From assembly GCA_017506865.1 (NCBI GenBank), contig JAFCMP010000115.1:178732-242731 (forward strand): a stretch of DNA of 64,000 bases, written 5' to 3'. Source of the stretch: Tribonema minus. Its lineage: Eukaryota > Sar > Xanthophyceae > Tribonematales > Tribonemataceae. Shown here piece by piece: positions 12,241 to 23,000 of the stretch (the stretch's first letter is position 1; each line of letters begins with the position of its first letter). The notes under the pieces are model-generated. The model saw nothing but the letters and a program-made list of their open reading frames with translations, searched no databases and was not told the DNA's origin. The position numbers and the translations under genes were made by a program.

Positions 12241-13880
12241 AAAACTGAGTAACCGCTGGTTATCCGTCATCAGTGACAAAAACTGTGTGGACCGTGCATC
12301 ACTCGAAGCGTGGCGATTTGGAGGCGACAGGTGACTGGCAGAGACAGCTGAGGCGCAGGGCCTCACTGTATAGTGCTGACACCAACAACAACTCACACTC
12401 AGCGTACCACACAGGATGAGCAGCGGTGCGCAGTGGATCGGCGTACATGTGCACTATGCCAGCTGCAAAGGACCCACCAACAGCAAAGGCTTCAACAACA
12501 ACACATATGTCAAGGCGGCAGAGCTCAATCTTGAGCTTCCGCATACTTGCCGTTGGACGTGTTGAAGCCTCCTGCATTGGGAAGTCCTACGCAGCTGTCA
12601 TAGCGCACGTATACATTGACCCACCGGTCAAGATGCTCATCCTGGTGTGATTGGTTGAGAGTGGCCTGTTGTTCGTGCCAGCACTACAATGCGGTAGCCG
12701 TGAGCCTCAGCAGTAACCGTCAGTTACCTGCCGCCCCCGAATCGCGACGCTTCCAGCGGATGCACAGTCCTCGCAGTCATAGCGATGACCAATCACCGGC
12801 GGTCATCGTCAGGTCTAGCTTGGTCAGCACCGAGTTGACGAGGCTCAGTGCTGAAGCCCCTGCACCGCGACAAGGTGAGACCTTTGCAGGGGAAAAGAAT
12901 ATCTGCCCGGTGGGCAGGGATACGTGACAGACACACATCAGTGGGTCAGCACGGGGTCAGGGGACAGGCTGCATGCAGACAGTGTCAATGGCATCAGATG
13001 CGGGCAACGGAAAGAAGACACGGCGTGGGGTGTAGTATACTTCTATTTATAGACCAAACGACAATTTGAGTGACGCTGGTCATCAGTCATGGGTAAAAAA
13101 ACTGTGTGGGCCGTGCATCGCTGGAAGCATGGCGATTTGAGGGCGAGAAGTGATTGACAGAAACGGCCAAGATGCTGGGCCATTGCTGTGTGGTGCCAGC
13201 GCAAACAACGAGCTACCCTTTGCCAAACGCACAGGACGGGCAACGGTGCGCGGGGGATAGCAGACCGACGTACATGGGCTGCGCTGTGAACATTGCATCG
13301 GACTCACCGGCACCAAAGACGTCAACACATACGTCAAGGCGTTAGACTTCCATCGTCTGCGCTTTCGCCTGTGTACCGTAGACGCATTGTGCGTTGGTGA
13401 GGATGACGCAACTGTCATGTAGCATAGCATAGGTGTACGACTAATCCAGCAGGTACGCACCTTGCTCGTCCTGCTGTGGTTGGCAAGATGCGGCGCCATG
13501 TTTGTGCCAGCACTAGGCAGTGGTGACCGTGAGCATCAGTCCTCGTCGCCGACCACTTCGAGTCCCCGAATCGCTACCCTTCAAGTGGATGCACAATCCA
13601 TTCTCACAGTTTATTACTGATGACCAACAACCTGCGGTCATGCTCAGGTCTATCTTGGTCAGCACAAGAGTTGGCAATACTCAGTGCTGAAGCCCCTGCA
13701 CCACGACAAGGTGAGACCATCGCAGAGGAAAAGAACGACCTAAGTACGCAAGGATACACGACAGACACATCAAATGGTCCAGCACGGGGAGAGGGGACAG
13801 GCGCGAAGCCCTCACCGCAGTGGAGGAAAACACACAGCCGAAACGCTGCCTGCCCGACGTGTCTTCCTCGCAAACTGTCG
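12241..13880. repeat. tandem duplication (about 820 bp units) of a fold-back element
   Basis: Two diverged direct copies lie at about 12241-13060 and 13061-13880. Matching landmarks are AACTGTGTGG-ACCGTGCATC at 12280/13100, the CACAGGA(T/C)G-GCA-CGGTGCGC block at 12410/13230, and GCTGAAGCCCCTGCACC at 12851/13687. Inside each unit, a segment near the start (12252-12310; 13076-13138) is the imperfect reverse complement of one about 490 bp on (12735-12800; 13566-13630). Each unit therefore has roughly 60-bp inverted arms, as in a MITE or fold-back transposon. No transposase frame is seen. Ends are approximate. Confidence 0.7.
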
Positions 13881-14758
13881 CCCTAAGTTTGCATACCACT
13901 GCCAGTGCAAAGCCTCCTTGAGGGGTGTCGTTTCGGCTCTGGCTGCACTAGGCCCCGCTGCGATGCAGAAGAGCTGGGAAGCGCACATAGTACCGTCCCG
14001 CCCAGCCCCTGTTCAACTGCAGGGGCCGCTGGCAGGCAGACAAGAGCTTCTCTTGAATTCTGGCAATCTATGTCCGTGAACGTTATCCTGCGTCACTAAG
14101 GCACTCACCCAGATTCTGGGCCAGATAACATCGCCCGGGCAAGGGGAGCCGCAGAGGGCAGCTCGATGGTATCCTCCCGGCACAAGCAAACGCCTGAAGT
14201 CGAGTCAGCTGACGGCCCCGGCACGCGGTCCTGCACGTACGGGAGGGTGTAAGCACCGCTAGGCTACTGGCTGTCTAGCCGCCGCCACCGGTCGCCTGTT
14301 GAACGCCTTGCCTCCGGTCCGATTCTGAAGCAAGACCACGTTCAGACAAAGCGACCGATCTCGTCTGCTCCCAGAAGGCAGGCTTGGTCGTGGGCCCCAG
14401 CAATCACAAGGAGAAGACCCTGTGCGCCGAGCCTCCTGATTCGTGTGCCATCGTGCTCACGGCCACCACGACTGAGCTCACACCCGCTCTATTTTCTGAG
14501 GTGAAATATTGCTGAATGAGTCGTCGTGGGGCTCCTCGCGCTCTCTTCCGAGCGGTCGTGGCGACGCTGTGCAGTACCAGACGCCCCGCGCGCTCTCGTT
14601 GCGTAGGCTCTCTGCACTGCACGTCAAGATGAACGAAGTGCGCACACCGTTTTTTGTGCAAGTGTCGAAAGGGGACAACTTCATAGTTACTTCTCTTGAA
14701 GATGCGGCAACTTCAAAAGATGGTTATGTTTATTCTGATCCATCGTCTTTTGAGAGCC
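13881..14758. other. intergenic, no gene recognised
   Basis: No supported exon or repeat. The right part is upstream of the orphan exon at 14759 and could include its promoter; no motif is convincing. Confidence 0.4.
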
Positions 14759-15154
14759 ATGTCACAGCACAGAACGCGTGCCAACAGCGGTCTGGAGGGC
14801 GTTGCCTGCTCTAACTCGGATCTGGTGCAGAAATTGTCTCTGGAGGCTGTCAAGTTTGCGGAAGAGATGGCGCGCAACCTGCCCAGGGACCACCTTGGCA
14901 TAATAGTGCAAGTGGATCCTGCCGCCGTCCACGAGGCTCTCGGTCTGGACAGTGCACCTGCGAACAGGGGCGCTACACCCGAGGAATCTGCGACCAATCT
15001 GCTGAAGTGGCTCATCGCAGAAGCTGCGGCAGCCGGGGCCCAGCCGCCGAAGCAGCAAGGGACAGCAGTAGCTTGGGCGGGTCTGACGCCGGAGATGATC
15101 AACAAACTCCTGTATGGTCGCTGGTGGCAGATGGATTGGGCTTTTGAGGTGAAG
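14759..15154 (+). CDS. orphan 5' coding exon, 132 codons, unknown protein
   Basis: An ATG at 14759 opens 132 codons that run into a good donor, AAG then GTGAGT at 15155. The protein is soluble-looking and mixed-composition (GLEGVACSNSDLVQKLSLEA near the N terminus, TPEMINKLLYGRWWQMDWAF at the C-terminal end of the exon). I do not recognise it. No downstream exon could be found before 17 kb, so this is either the first exon of a gene with short undetected exons or a gene fragment. Support that it was once coding comes from a second diverged copy at 17225-17347, in which many differences are at third codon positions. Confidence 0.5.
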
Positions 15155-16528
15155 GTGAGTCTGCGTTGATGCGCCGCCATTAGACTCGATTTTCATCTGA
15201 AGTACTGCTTTACTACAATATGGGCTTGCAATAGCGGCATACTGAAGCACAGAATTGCATGTCATCTCAAGCGCAACTTTGTGAACATCAAATTCAGCTT
15301 TTTAGTCCAAGTTCAGACCGACACCTCACTGGTGCAGACTCATGGAAATTGCTAAGCGGCAGCACTGATTCAGGCTAGAAACCGCAATGCTGGGTCAAGA
15401 GTATGTTTACGTAGAGGTACTACTACTGTAGCAGGTGTGTGCGCAGGGCCAGGACGACATTGTGGAAACTGTGGGTCATGAGTTGTGCACAGCGATACTT
15501 TACGCAGTGCTGATGTATGTATAGCAGAAAATGGGCACCTCTAGGGCCGCTTGCCTCCAGCAAAGGCGGAATAGGGGCACTGCTAGGACCGCTTGCCTCA
15601 AGCAAAGGCTTCCATATCTGCGTACCATTGACGCACTGGCTTGATCCTCATGGGACGGCTATCGGAGGTTCAGCTGGGTGTCATGCTTCCGGCACACCTG
15701 ATTGATTCTCAACAATTGTAGCACTCAGCAGCCAGGCGTCACGTGCATGCTCTGCTGGAAGTCAAACTAGCCGAAGGACAGTTTGATGATTCGGAACCTC
15801 AAAGGGATCATTGTACTACAAGGGCGACTGAATGAAAAAGATCACGCTGCCCCACAGGCAGAAATCTTGCGGTGTTGAAGCTGGAAAGACTGGTCATTTG
15901 TGTAGAGATTGGCTGTGCTGCAGCGGCTTTTTCTGCATGCCTGTGGCGCCCTGGGTAGCGAGGCAGATGTGCATAAAAAAATAGCATGTGGGCTAGTCCA
16001 CTTGCCACACCCTGATGTGTGGGCGTCATGTATATCATAATGATTGCGACATCATGTAATGGTGTCAACATGTTTGGTGTGAACATGAATCCCGTTGAAT
16101 GCCGCCAGCTCAACAGGCTCGCAGCCCAGCCTAGCATATCCCTGCTGGTGCTGTTTGTGAAGGTTGAACGTTCAAGCAGTGCATCGTTCATTGTTGCCCA
16201 GTCATCCCATGTCATACTCGTGCAACCTCTCATTCATGTGCCGCCTGCAATATGACTGCATTCACAACGGTAGACGACGTCTCCAGAGCTGTGTGGGAAG
16301 GTGGCATTTGCCCAGCATTTAGAACGACTGGGACGCCAGCGTGCCAACATGTTTGAGCCGCACCAGGTCTTCCCTTGATGCGGTGAGTCACCCATGCTGG
16401 CCATATCTGTGACAGCAGATTAGGTAAGAGATCAATGCCAGGACGTGACAGCTGTTGTAGAGCGTAGAGCCCGTCTGAAGGAAATGATCAATGCGCTCTA
16501 GACACTTGTCAAGTAAGTTTTTACAAGA
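15155..16528. other. intergenic or intronic, nothing coding seen
   Basis: Contains two imperfect direct copies of a roughly 35-bp segment at about 15535-15570 and 15575-15610 (CCGCTTGCCT-CAGCAAAGGC in each). Otherwise nothing I can support. Confidence 0.4.
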
Positions 16529-16593
16529 CACATGTAAATTTTTGGCAAGCTGGACATCTAGCATCTGGGCCCTTTCGCGCCCTAAGCGAGAAT
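16529..16593 (+). mobile_element. short 3' fragment of the LINE family, diverged
   Basis: Matches the 3' untranslated end of the LINE at 26709-29032. Shared landmarks are ACATGTA-ATT, CATCTGGG, TTTCGCGCCCT and AGCGAGAAT. It is more diverged than the 17539 copy and I could not identify a target-site duplication. Confidence 0.65.
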
Positions 16594-17224
16594 CACATAG
16601 TATATTAACTCTTCAGAATTTTATCGTTGTCCAATGCCGGCATAAATGTGCATTTGCGCAAGCCAATGAGTTCTGGATGTGTTTATTGCAGTGAGCGTTT
16701 CTGAGCACTGTGTACATGTCAGTTTCATGTGCCGCATTGTGCCACAGGTCGCAACATGCCATTTGGCAAGTGTCAAGCTTGCTGTACGACAGGTGGGCTA
16801 ACGGCTACATATAGTATGTGCTTAAAATTCAGGTTGTAATCAAGACAGCAGTGGCTACTGCAGCCTATGCAACCACTTCGTCAACTGTCACATGCCACGT
16901 TGTTGTTTTCTTAGCCACTGCCATCCATGAGTAAACCCGATGTCATACACGTAATCATGACCGTGTCAACACCAGCCTTCGCTACGCAGGCACGCTCGAG
17001 GCAACGAGAGCAGATCTGTGAGCAAGGGAAGCAGGGCTACGACTCTGTGGACTGCAGAGAGTATGGCAGCTTGTCAACATCATGTAGTGGGCAGTGCTGT
17101 CAAGTATATTCTCCCATGAAGGCAATGCTGCAACTGTTGTGACAAAGTCTCAAGCATGTCGCATTACGATGAGCACGTGCTCCAGGAATAGCCTTCAGCC
17201 CTTGGCTGCTTGCTTGCTTTAGCC

Positions 17225-17347
17225 ATGCCCGCCAACAGCGGTGTTGAGAGCGCTGCCTGCGCTACCCCGGAGCTGGTGCAGAAGTTGTCCCCGGAGGCTG
17301 TCAAATTTGCAGAAGAGATATCCAGATGGCGCGCAACCTGCCCCTGA
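17225..17347 (+). pseudogene. decayed copy of the 14759 exon
   Basis: From its ATG (17225) it tracks the start of the 14759 exon: ANSG, then an ELVQKLSPEAVKFAEE block against DLVQKLSLEAVKFAEE. After the GAAGAGAT codons there is an insertion (ATCCAGAT repeats the preceding AGAT) that shifts the frame. The next bases, ATGGCGCGCAACCTGCCC, are still recognisable in the old frame, and the shifted frame stops at TGA 17345-17347. No similarity continues downstream. Confidence 0.75.
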
Positions 17348-17538
17348 AGGGACATATCGATAGACCACAAGCTCTCCAGATCAAGTTCATACTGTTGAAT
17401 CAAACATTTAAAATGCTGAATGGACCAACTTGAAATGTCACATGAACACTCTGTCAGGAAGAGCAGCCAAATGGACTGTGCCACCGCAGATCCAAATTTT
17501 GCAACCATGCCATTTTTCTGTACAGCTACAGTGTGTAC

Positions 17539-17627
17539 TTGTTATTAATTCACGCTCAGGGCGCGAAAAAGCCCAGATGATTGGCATCTAGCTGTAAGGA
17601 ATCTACATGTCGTATGACAGTCTGAAA
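17539..17627 (-). mobile_element. 5'-truncated LINE 3' end (about 89 bp) with target-site duplication
   Basis: The minus strand reads the same 3' sequence as the LINE at 28950-29032, from TTTCAGACTGTCATACGACA through TTTTTCGCGCCCTGAGCG to AATTAATAA. The insert is flanked by a perfect 13-bp direct repeat, CTACAGTGTGTAC, at 17526-17538 and 17628-17640. Severe 5' truncation plus a target-site duplication is the signature of target-primed reverse transcription. Confidence 0.9.
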
Positions 17628-17640
17628 CTACAGTGTGTAC

Positions 17641-18650
17641 CTACCAGTTTTTTTTACTGTATGAAGTTTTTTTTTTAAATCAATGACACTCAGATTCTGA
17701 GGCCTCCCTAGGTGTTAATCTCACAGGATGCAATCACAAGGATGGCTGTATAGCTGATTGAAAGTTGCTCGGAATTTGTTTCAATAATATTCAAACATCA
17801 TATTCGAATTAAAACTGTGTCAGTGTTGTTGTTGTACATCCCAAATCCTTGCCCAATTCTGTAAAATAAAGTTGGCCGATTTGGGCCTGCCCTAATGGCG
17901 ACAGCAACAGCTGCTCATCGACACATGCATACGCCCGACAACAACGACAACGGGCAAACGCAGGCAGACGCGCGTGTGGGGAGAAAACAGACGGTGACAA
18001 TAACCATTGTGAGTTAGAGGTGCGCAGCTCCGAAATGAAGAAACATGCAAGGGCTCGGAAGGGACATGGGGGCGGGCTGGCCCCCGCTACTCTCAGGCTG
18101 CAAGTCCAACGTACAAATTGTGCCGCCGCCGCCGCCGCCGCTGTGCCATCGTATGGCGGCAGCGGCGGCACGGGAGGGGACGGCGGCAACGCGCGCCGAG
18201 GCGGGAGAAAGAGACAGAAACGCACGTGTGCAGGGCCCGTGAGCGCAGGTTGCATTGCCGCCAGCCCGCCCAAAACCCCCCCAGTTGAGGAGTGAAGGGG
18301 GCATCCCTTCCGGTTTTCTTCTTGAAGTGCTTATAAAGGACACGCGTCGTCGCCGCCGTCGCCGCCCCCGCCGTCGCTGTCGTCTGCTGGGGCCCTCGGG
18401 AGCATTTACGGTCGTAAGCGGTTGTTCTGTCGGGGCTGGTCTCTGTCGGTCGCGCTGCCTGCTACTGTATCTCTTTGGCTGCGTGCTGCTGTGTATAGAA
18501 GAAGGAAAGCAAGCTACGTACACAGGCAGTGGCCGCTGGCCCACTGCTGCTGCTGCCGGCGCAGCTCCTTGTTGCTGGCCGGCGCTGCTGCCGCTGCTGC
18601 TCGAGTCGTCATGGGTGTTGTCGTTTGCGCAGTTGCCGGCCCCCTGCCGA
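17641..18650. other. AT-rich then CpG/CCG-rich stretch, no gene resolved
   Basis: Up to about 18000 the sequence has poly(T) runs. From 18100 to 18400 it is rich in CCG/CGG triplets, and a TTATAAAGGA box-like element sits at 18331-18340. This could be a promoter or CpG-island-like region, but I see no downstream exon with splice sites or domain content. Confidence 0.3.
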
Positions 18651-19260
18651 AGCCCCCCACCCCCCCAAGTTAACCCTAGATGTCCCCCTCAAAAAAGGGG
18701 TGCGCACCGCCCTCCCCCTCCCATTTGGCCGTCAGAAAGGCTGGCCGTACGGCCAAAAGGGAACTGTCTGCCCCTGCAGGCCCTTGCAAAACTGCCCCCT
18801 GCCCCCACCAAAAGGAGTCCTTGCGATATGCCCCCCCTTCCCCCACCCCATTACACACACAACCCCCCCCCCATCCCCGCCCTCCCAGCATCACACACTG
18901 TTACCCCCCCCTGAAAGCCCAATGGCCTGCCCCTGCACCCGTCGCCCTGCATGGGCGCCGCGTGCTGGGCTCCCCATTCACATAAAACCTCCGGAAAAGC
19001 AACTCAGGCTGACGCGCCCCTGCCCCTCAAGAAAGGCGTGGGCGCGGTCCCTACAGCCCCCATCATGTCCCCCTCAACCCAATTACCCCCTCCCCTCGCC
19101 GCCCCCCCCAGCCCGTAGCGGCTGTCAAAACGGCACCACCCCACAAAACCCTGGCTATGAGAGGCAGCCTGTAGGGCTGCGCCCCTGCTACAGCCCGCAT
19201 CCCCCGGAAAAAACCCTCACTTCATGGCACAATATATAACCCCCCCTCACCCTCCCCTCT
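18651..19260. repeat. C-rich low-complexity tract
   Basis: Plus strand dominated by runs of C and CCCT/CCCA. The long proline-rich open frames here are a consequence of the composition. Confidence 0.7.
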
Positions 19261-19379
19261 TCCAATGCCGCTTCTCAAAATCGGCGCTGCTGCTGATGGC
19301 GTCGCCCCCCCTGCGATGCAGCGTCGCTCCGCACACGCGGCGCGCGTGCACACGCCCCCGGTTCCATCGTTACCGCTGC

Positions 19380-19640
19380 TCTTTACATCGCAGGAACCTG
19401 CGCAGCAGGGGCGTGGCGTCAACGCGATGCAGGTCAGCAGTGTCTCGTGTTTGTGATGAGGCTGTTGCGTCAGAGTCTCCACATCGCAGGAACCTGTGCA
19501 GCAAGGGCGTGGCGTCAACATGATGCGTGTCAGCAGTGCCTCACATTTGTGATACCGCTCTTACATAAGAGTCTCTGCAATCTCTGCATCACAGGGACCT
19601 GTGCAGCAGAGCCTAGCCTCGCCTTTGTAATGATTAGTAG
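19380..19640. repeat. three tandem units of about 100 bp
   Basis: Each unit carries CA(G/T)C(A/G)CAGGAACCTG-like sequence, GCAGCA-GGGCGTGGCGTCAAC and a CAGCAGTG block. Units begin near 19386, 19487 and 19588, and the third is the most diverged. They lie beyond the probable 3' end of the Bicaudal-C-like gene. Confidence 0.75.
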
Positions 19641-20086
19641 TAGTGGCCCCAGGTGGCAGCATCAAACCCTTTGCCCCATCAACTCTGAAGCACAATGCAA
19701 CAGCAGCTCAAGCAGTCGGACAAGTGGCAGACGACCCGGGTGGCACAAACTTGAAGCGAGCAAACTCATCAACTTAGAGTGCGCGACGAACGATATCCAA
19801 CGTGCTTTGGAAGCAAGTGATGCCATCACCACCACAAGAGTAGAATACTTGACACATGAGCGCTGCCACTATGACACAATGAACTCCAACCCACGGTACC
19901 ACGGCATGAGCTGGCATCTTGACCTGGGGCATGGCGATGTTGCGGTGCGGCAACGCGTACACGAAGCTGTTTTCAACTTCAAAGCTGGCAATTCACCTGA
20001 GGCGTGCTGCTGTTGCGGTGCGAGGCATGGGCCTGGTGCTGCGGCACAACGAAAACATCAACTACAGTATCACAACTTCACTTCAC
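19641..20086 (-). other. last intron / possible 3' end of the Bicaudal-C-like gene
   Basis: Contains an echo of the 3' end of the preceding exon at about 19995-20030 (CACCTGAGGCGTGCTGC on the plus strand). A candidate terminal exon starts at 19684 on the minus strand (acceptor GTGCTTCAG, then AGT TGA). This would end the protein at residue 955. No poly(A) signal is clear. Confidence 0.35.
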
Positions 20087-23000
20087 CTGAGGCGTGGTGC
20101 TGCCGTGGTGCGGCGATACTCGCTTGAAGCTGTTGTCGCGGCTGGGGCCGTCACTGGCGGCGCTGGCGCTGTCCGTGGACGCGTCGCTGCCGTTGGCGCC
20201 ACGCGAGCACGGCTCAGCAAGGCCCATGTGCGGCGGGGACGCCTGAAGGGGGCGGAGAAGGGGGGGGGCGGGGGGTTAGTGACTGTGATAGCGTGAATAG
20301 GGGGTGCGCAACCTCGGCTCAGCGAGGGCCAGATGCGGCGCGGACGCCTGGAGGGGATGGGGTGGGTGGGGGGGGGGGTCAATCAGTGAAGGTTATGGCG
20401 CGTGAACAGGGGGTGAGCGCGTTGATTCAGGGCGTGCACACACTTGATGTTGATTTGTTCACGTTGAGGTATGTATCTGTTGAAAGCCGTTGTGTGAATG
20501 ACGCAGAGCACACTGCGAAGTGCATGCCGCGCTGCCTGCCTATCAGTCTTCTGCGACGCGCGCACGTGTGAAGCGTGTCCACGCTCACAAACCAAACAAT
20601 TTAGAGATGAGGTTGCGGAGCTAAGTTGAAGTCTTGAGCGCCTCGAGCGCACCTGCACGCTGCCCGTCACAGACGCGGACTCGACGAATTCATGGTTGAA
20701 GTTAGTGAGGCAGAGTTAAAGTTTGAGGATGACGCACCTGCACGCTGCCCGCCGCGGACGCCGACTCGACGCTCCCCATGCGGTGCTCCGGGAACATGCG
20801 CTGCAGCTCCGCCATGATCTGAAAAAGTGGCAATAGGACGTTCGTTTTTGACGTGAATTTATTGATGCTTCAATGTATAATGCTCATGTTCACGAATGAA
20901 ATGCCCATCTGTACTTGATGGAAGGCCATGGTGCACAGAAATTTTGCGCCTGAGATTGGCTCGGTCCGACAGCAACTCGGGCAGACCTTGTCTGTTAACG
21001 GTCAGACCTTGTCTGTTAACTGTGTTGTCGAAGCCAGAAGTGTGTACTTTTAATAGTACGCATAAAGGTGGAACGGCACAACAATAAAAACAAAACGATG
21101 ACGTAGATCGAGGGAGGCTGCTGGGTGTATTCGCGCGGATAGAAAGTGCAGCTCTGGTGCAGACACCTCATTGCGCTTTTTCTCTGCGTGCATATTGATT
21201 CATGTACGTGCCACAGCGACTCCAGGAAAGCGGCCCATTGCAGACTTTGCAACACACAGACATATTTTTCCAAGCCCGTCCTGAATAGGTCATGAACACT
21301 ACCCCAAAGTGGACCAATAACGTATGCGCCGAGGTCATGAAGGCTACCCCGAAGTGCACTAATAATAGGCTCACCTTGAGCCTGGGCCCCTTGACGACGC
21401 CCAGCTCCGCAAAGTCCTGGCCAGAAAAAAAGCATGGCACCCAATGTGTATGTGTTGATGTTAGCCCAATTCCTCTCTCAGCTTGCAAAGAAATTTCCAC
21501 ATATGGGCAGTAATTATAGTGAAATACATTTGATAAAGCAACGCGCAGCAGGTGATGAGGGTTGTAGGGGGCGCGTCAGACGGGCTGCCCTGCCGCAAGC
21601 ATTATGTGGCGAAGCGAGCGAGGGCTGCCACGGATGTCGAGCGCTGCTGCAGATGATGATGAGCGCTGCTGCAGATGGTGATGAGCGCTGTCGTAGATGA
21701 TGCTGAGCGCTGCTGCAGGTGGAGCGCTGCTGCAGATGATGATGAGCGCTGACGCTGATGGCGAGCGCTGCTGCAGATTATGATGAGCGCTGCTGCAGAT
21801 GATCATAAGCGCTGCTGCAGATGATCATGAGCTGCTGCAGGTGATGGTGAGCGCTGTCGTAGATGATGCTGAGCGCTGCTGCAGGTGAAGGTGAGCGCTG
21901 TCATAGATGATGATGAGCGCCGCTGTAGGTGATGGTGAGCGCTGTCCTACATGATGACGAGCGCTGTCGTAGATGACGATCAGCCCTTTCATAGCTGATG
22001 ATGAGCGCTGTTGTAGCTGAGCTGCGGCAGGTGCCGTATCGGTCCGCCGCAATTAGCGGCCCTGGCACGCGTGACGTTGCAGTTGCCGAGCGGGCGAATG
22101 GTGCGCGCGTTCAGTGCGCACAAGAGTGCTGCTGGGTGTACGTGAGGGGGAGGATGGATTTTTTGTGCTACAGCCGAGCGACGACGAGGAAGGAAATACC
22201 CCCTGACGTCTTCACGACGACGTTGCTTACACTGCGCGCTCTACGCCAGATGCGCCTGCCCCGTCCTTTGCATCATCAACTTGCACAAGACCTCGAGGCG
22301 CAGCCGCTTAGGGTAAGTAGGTTAGGAATGGGGCTAGGGTTAGAGTTAGGGTGAGCCCTAACATAACCCTTACCCTAACCCTAACTCTCTGCGCAGCGCC
22401 TTAGAAGACGTCACCGGACACGTCCTCCTTGTCGTCGCTCGGCTGCAGTACAAAAAATCCATCCTCCTCGTAAGGACAGCCAGCGGCGCATTGCGCACGT
22501 CGAACGCGTGCATTACGGCCCGCTCGGCAGCTGCAAGGCCATGCGTGCCGAGGCAAGGCACTTAAAGCACATGGAGGCGTAGGCGAACGGCAGAGCTGCT
22601 GCAGCAGAGCGCTAGCGGGAGAGCTAGCACAGACAACAGTCCTATGAGACAATATACAAACTTCGACTTCAAGTCTTCCTTGCCCACCTGCTCTCCCGCA
22701 TGCATGGCAGGCAGAGCACCAGCGGGGAGGCTTGCATAGAACACAGTCCACAAGACGATCTGCAGATTTCAACTTCAAGTCTTCAAGTTCAAGTCATTGC
22801 TCACCTGCTCGCGCATGGCAGCCATGGCGGCGATGTCCACTTTCGCCTCTTCGAAGCTAGACTGGTACTGAAACGGGCGGATGGCGGTAGATAACACAGA
22901 GGTCATGGCGGTGTGAGCAGCGTATCTTCAAATCATCTTGAATGCACTGACGACGCTTCAGCTTGCAGCGGTCAGTGAATACGAGCTCGTTTCACGTCCT

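Noticed and set aside
14509-14814. Overlapping open frame upstream of the 14759 exon
   Set aside because: It is in another frame. The paralogous copy at 17225 supports the frame starting at 14759 instead.
18331-18340. TATA box of an unannotated gene
   Set aside because: TTATAAAGGA is a fair TATA match, but no exon with coding or splice support follows.
18529-19239. Proline-rich open frame of about 236 codons
   Set aside because: Several overlapping frames are open because the tract is C-rich low-complexity DNA. There is no domain-like segment, splice site or plausible start.
21590-22020. Possible CRISPR-like array
   Set aside because: Units are contiguous, irregular and lack unique spacers of constant length. 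The setting is a eukaryotic intron, so this is a minisatellite.
22401-22778. Minus-strand open frame including YEEDGFFVLQPSDD
   Set aside because: Kept only as an observation on the inverted repeat. As a gene it lacks splice sites, and most of the frame has no coding look.
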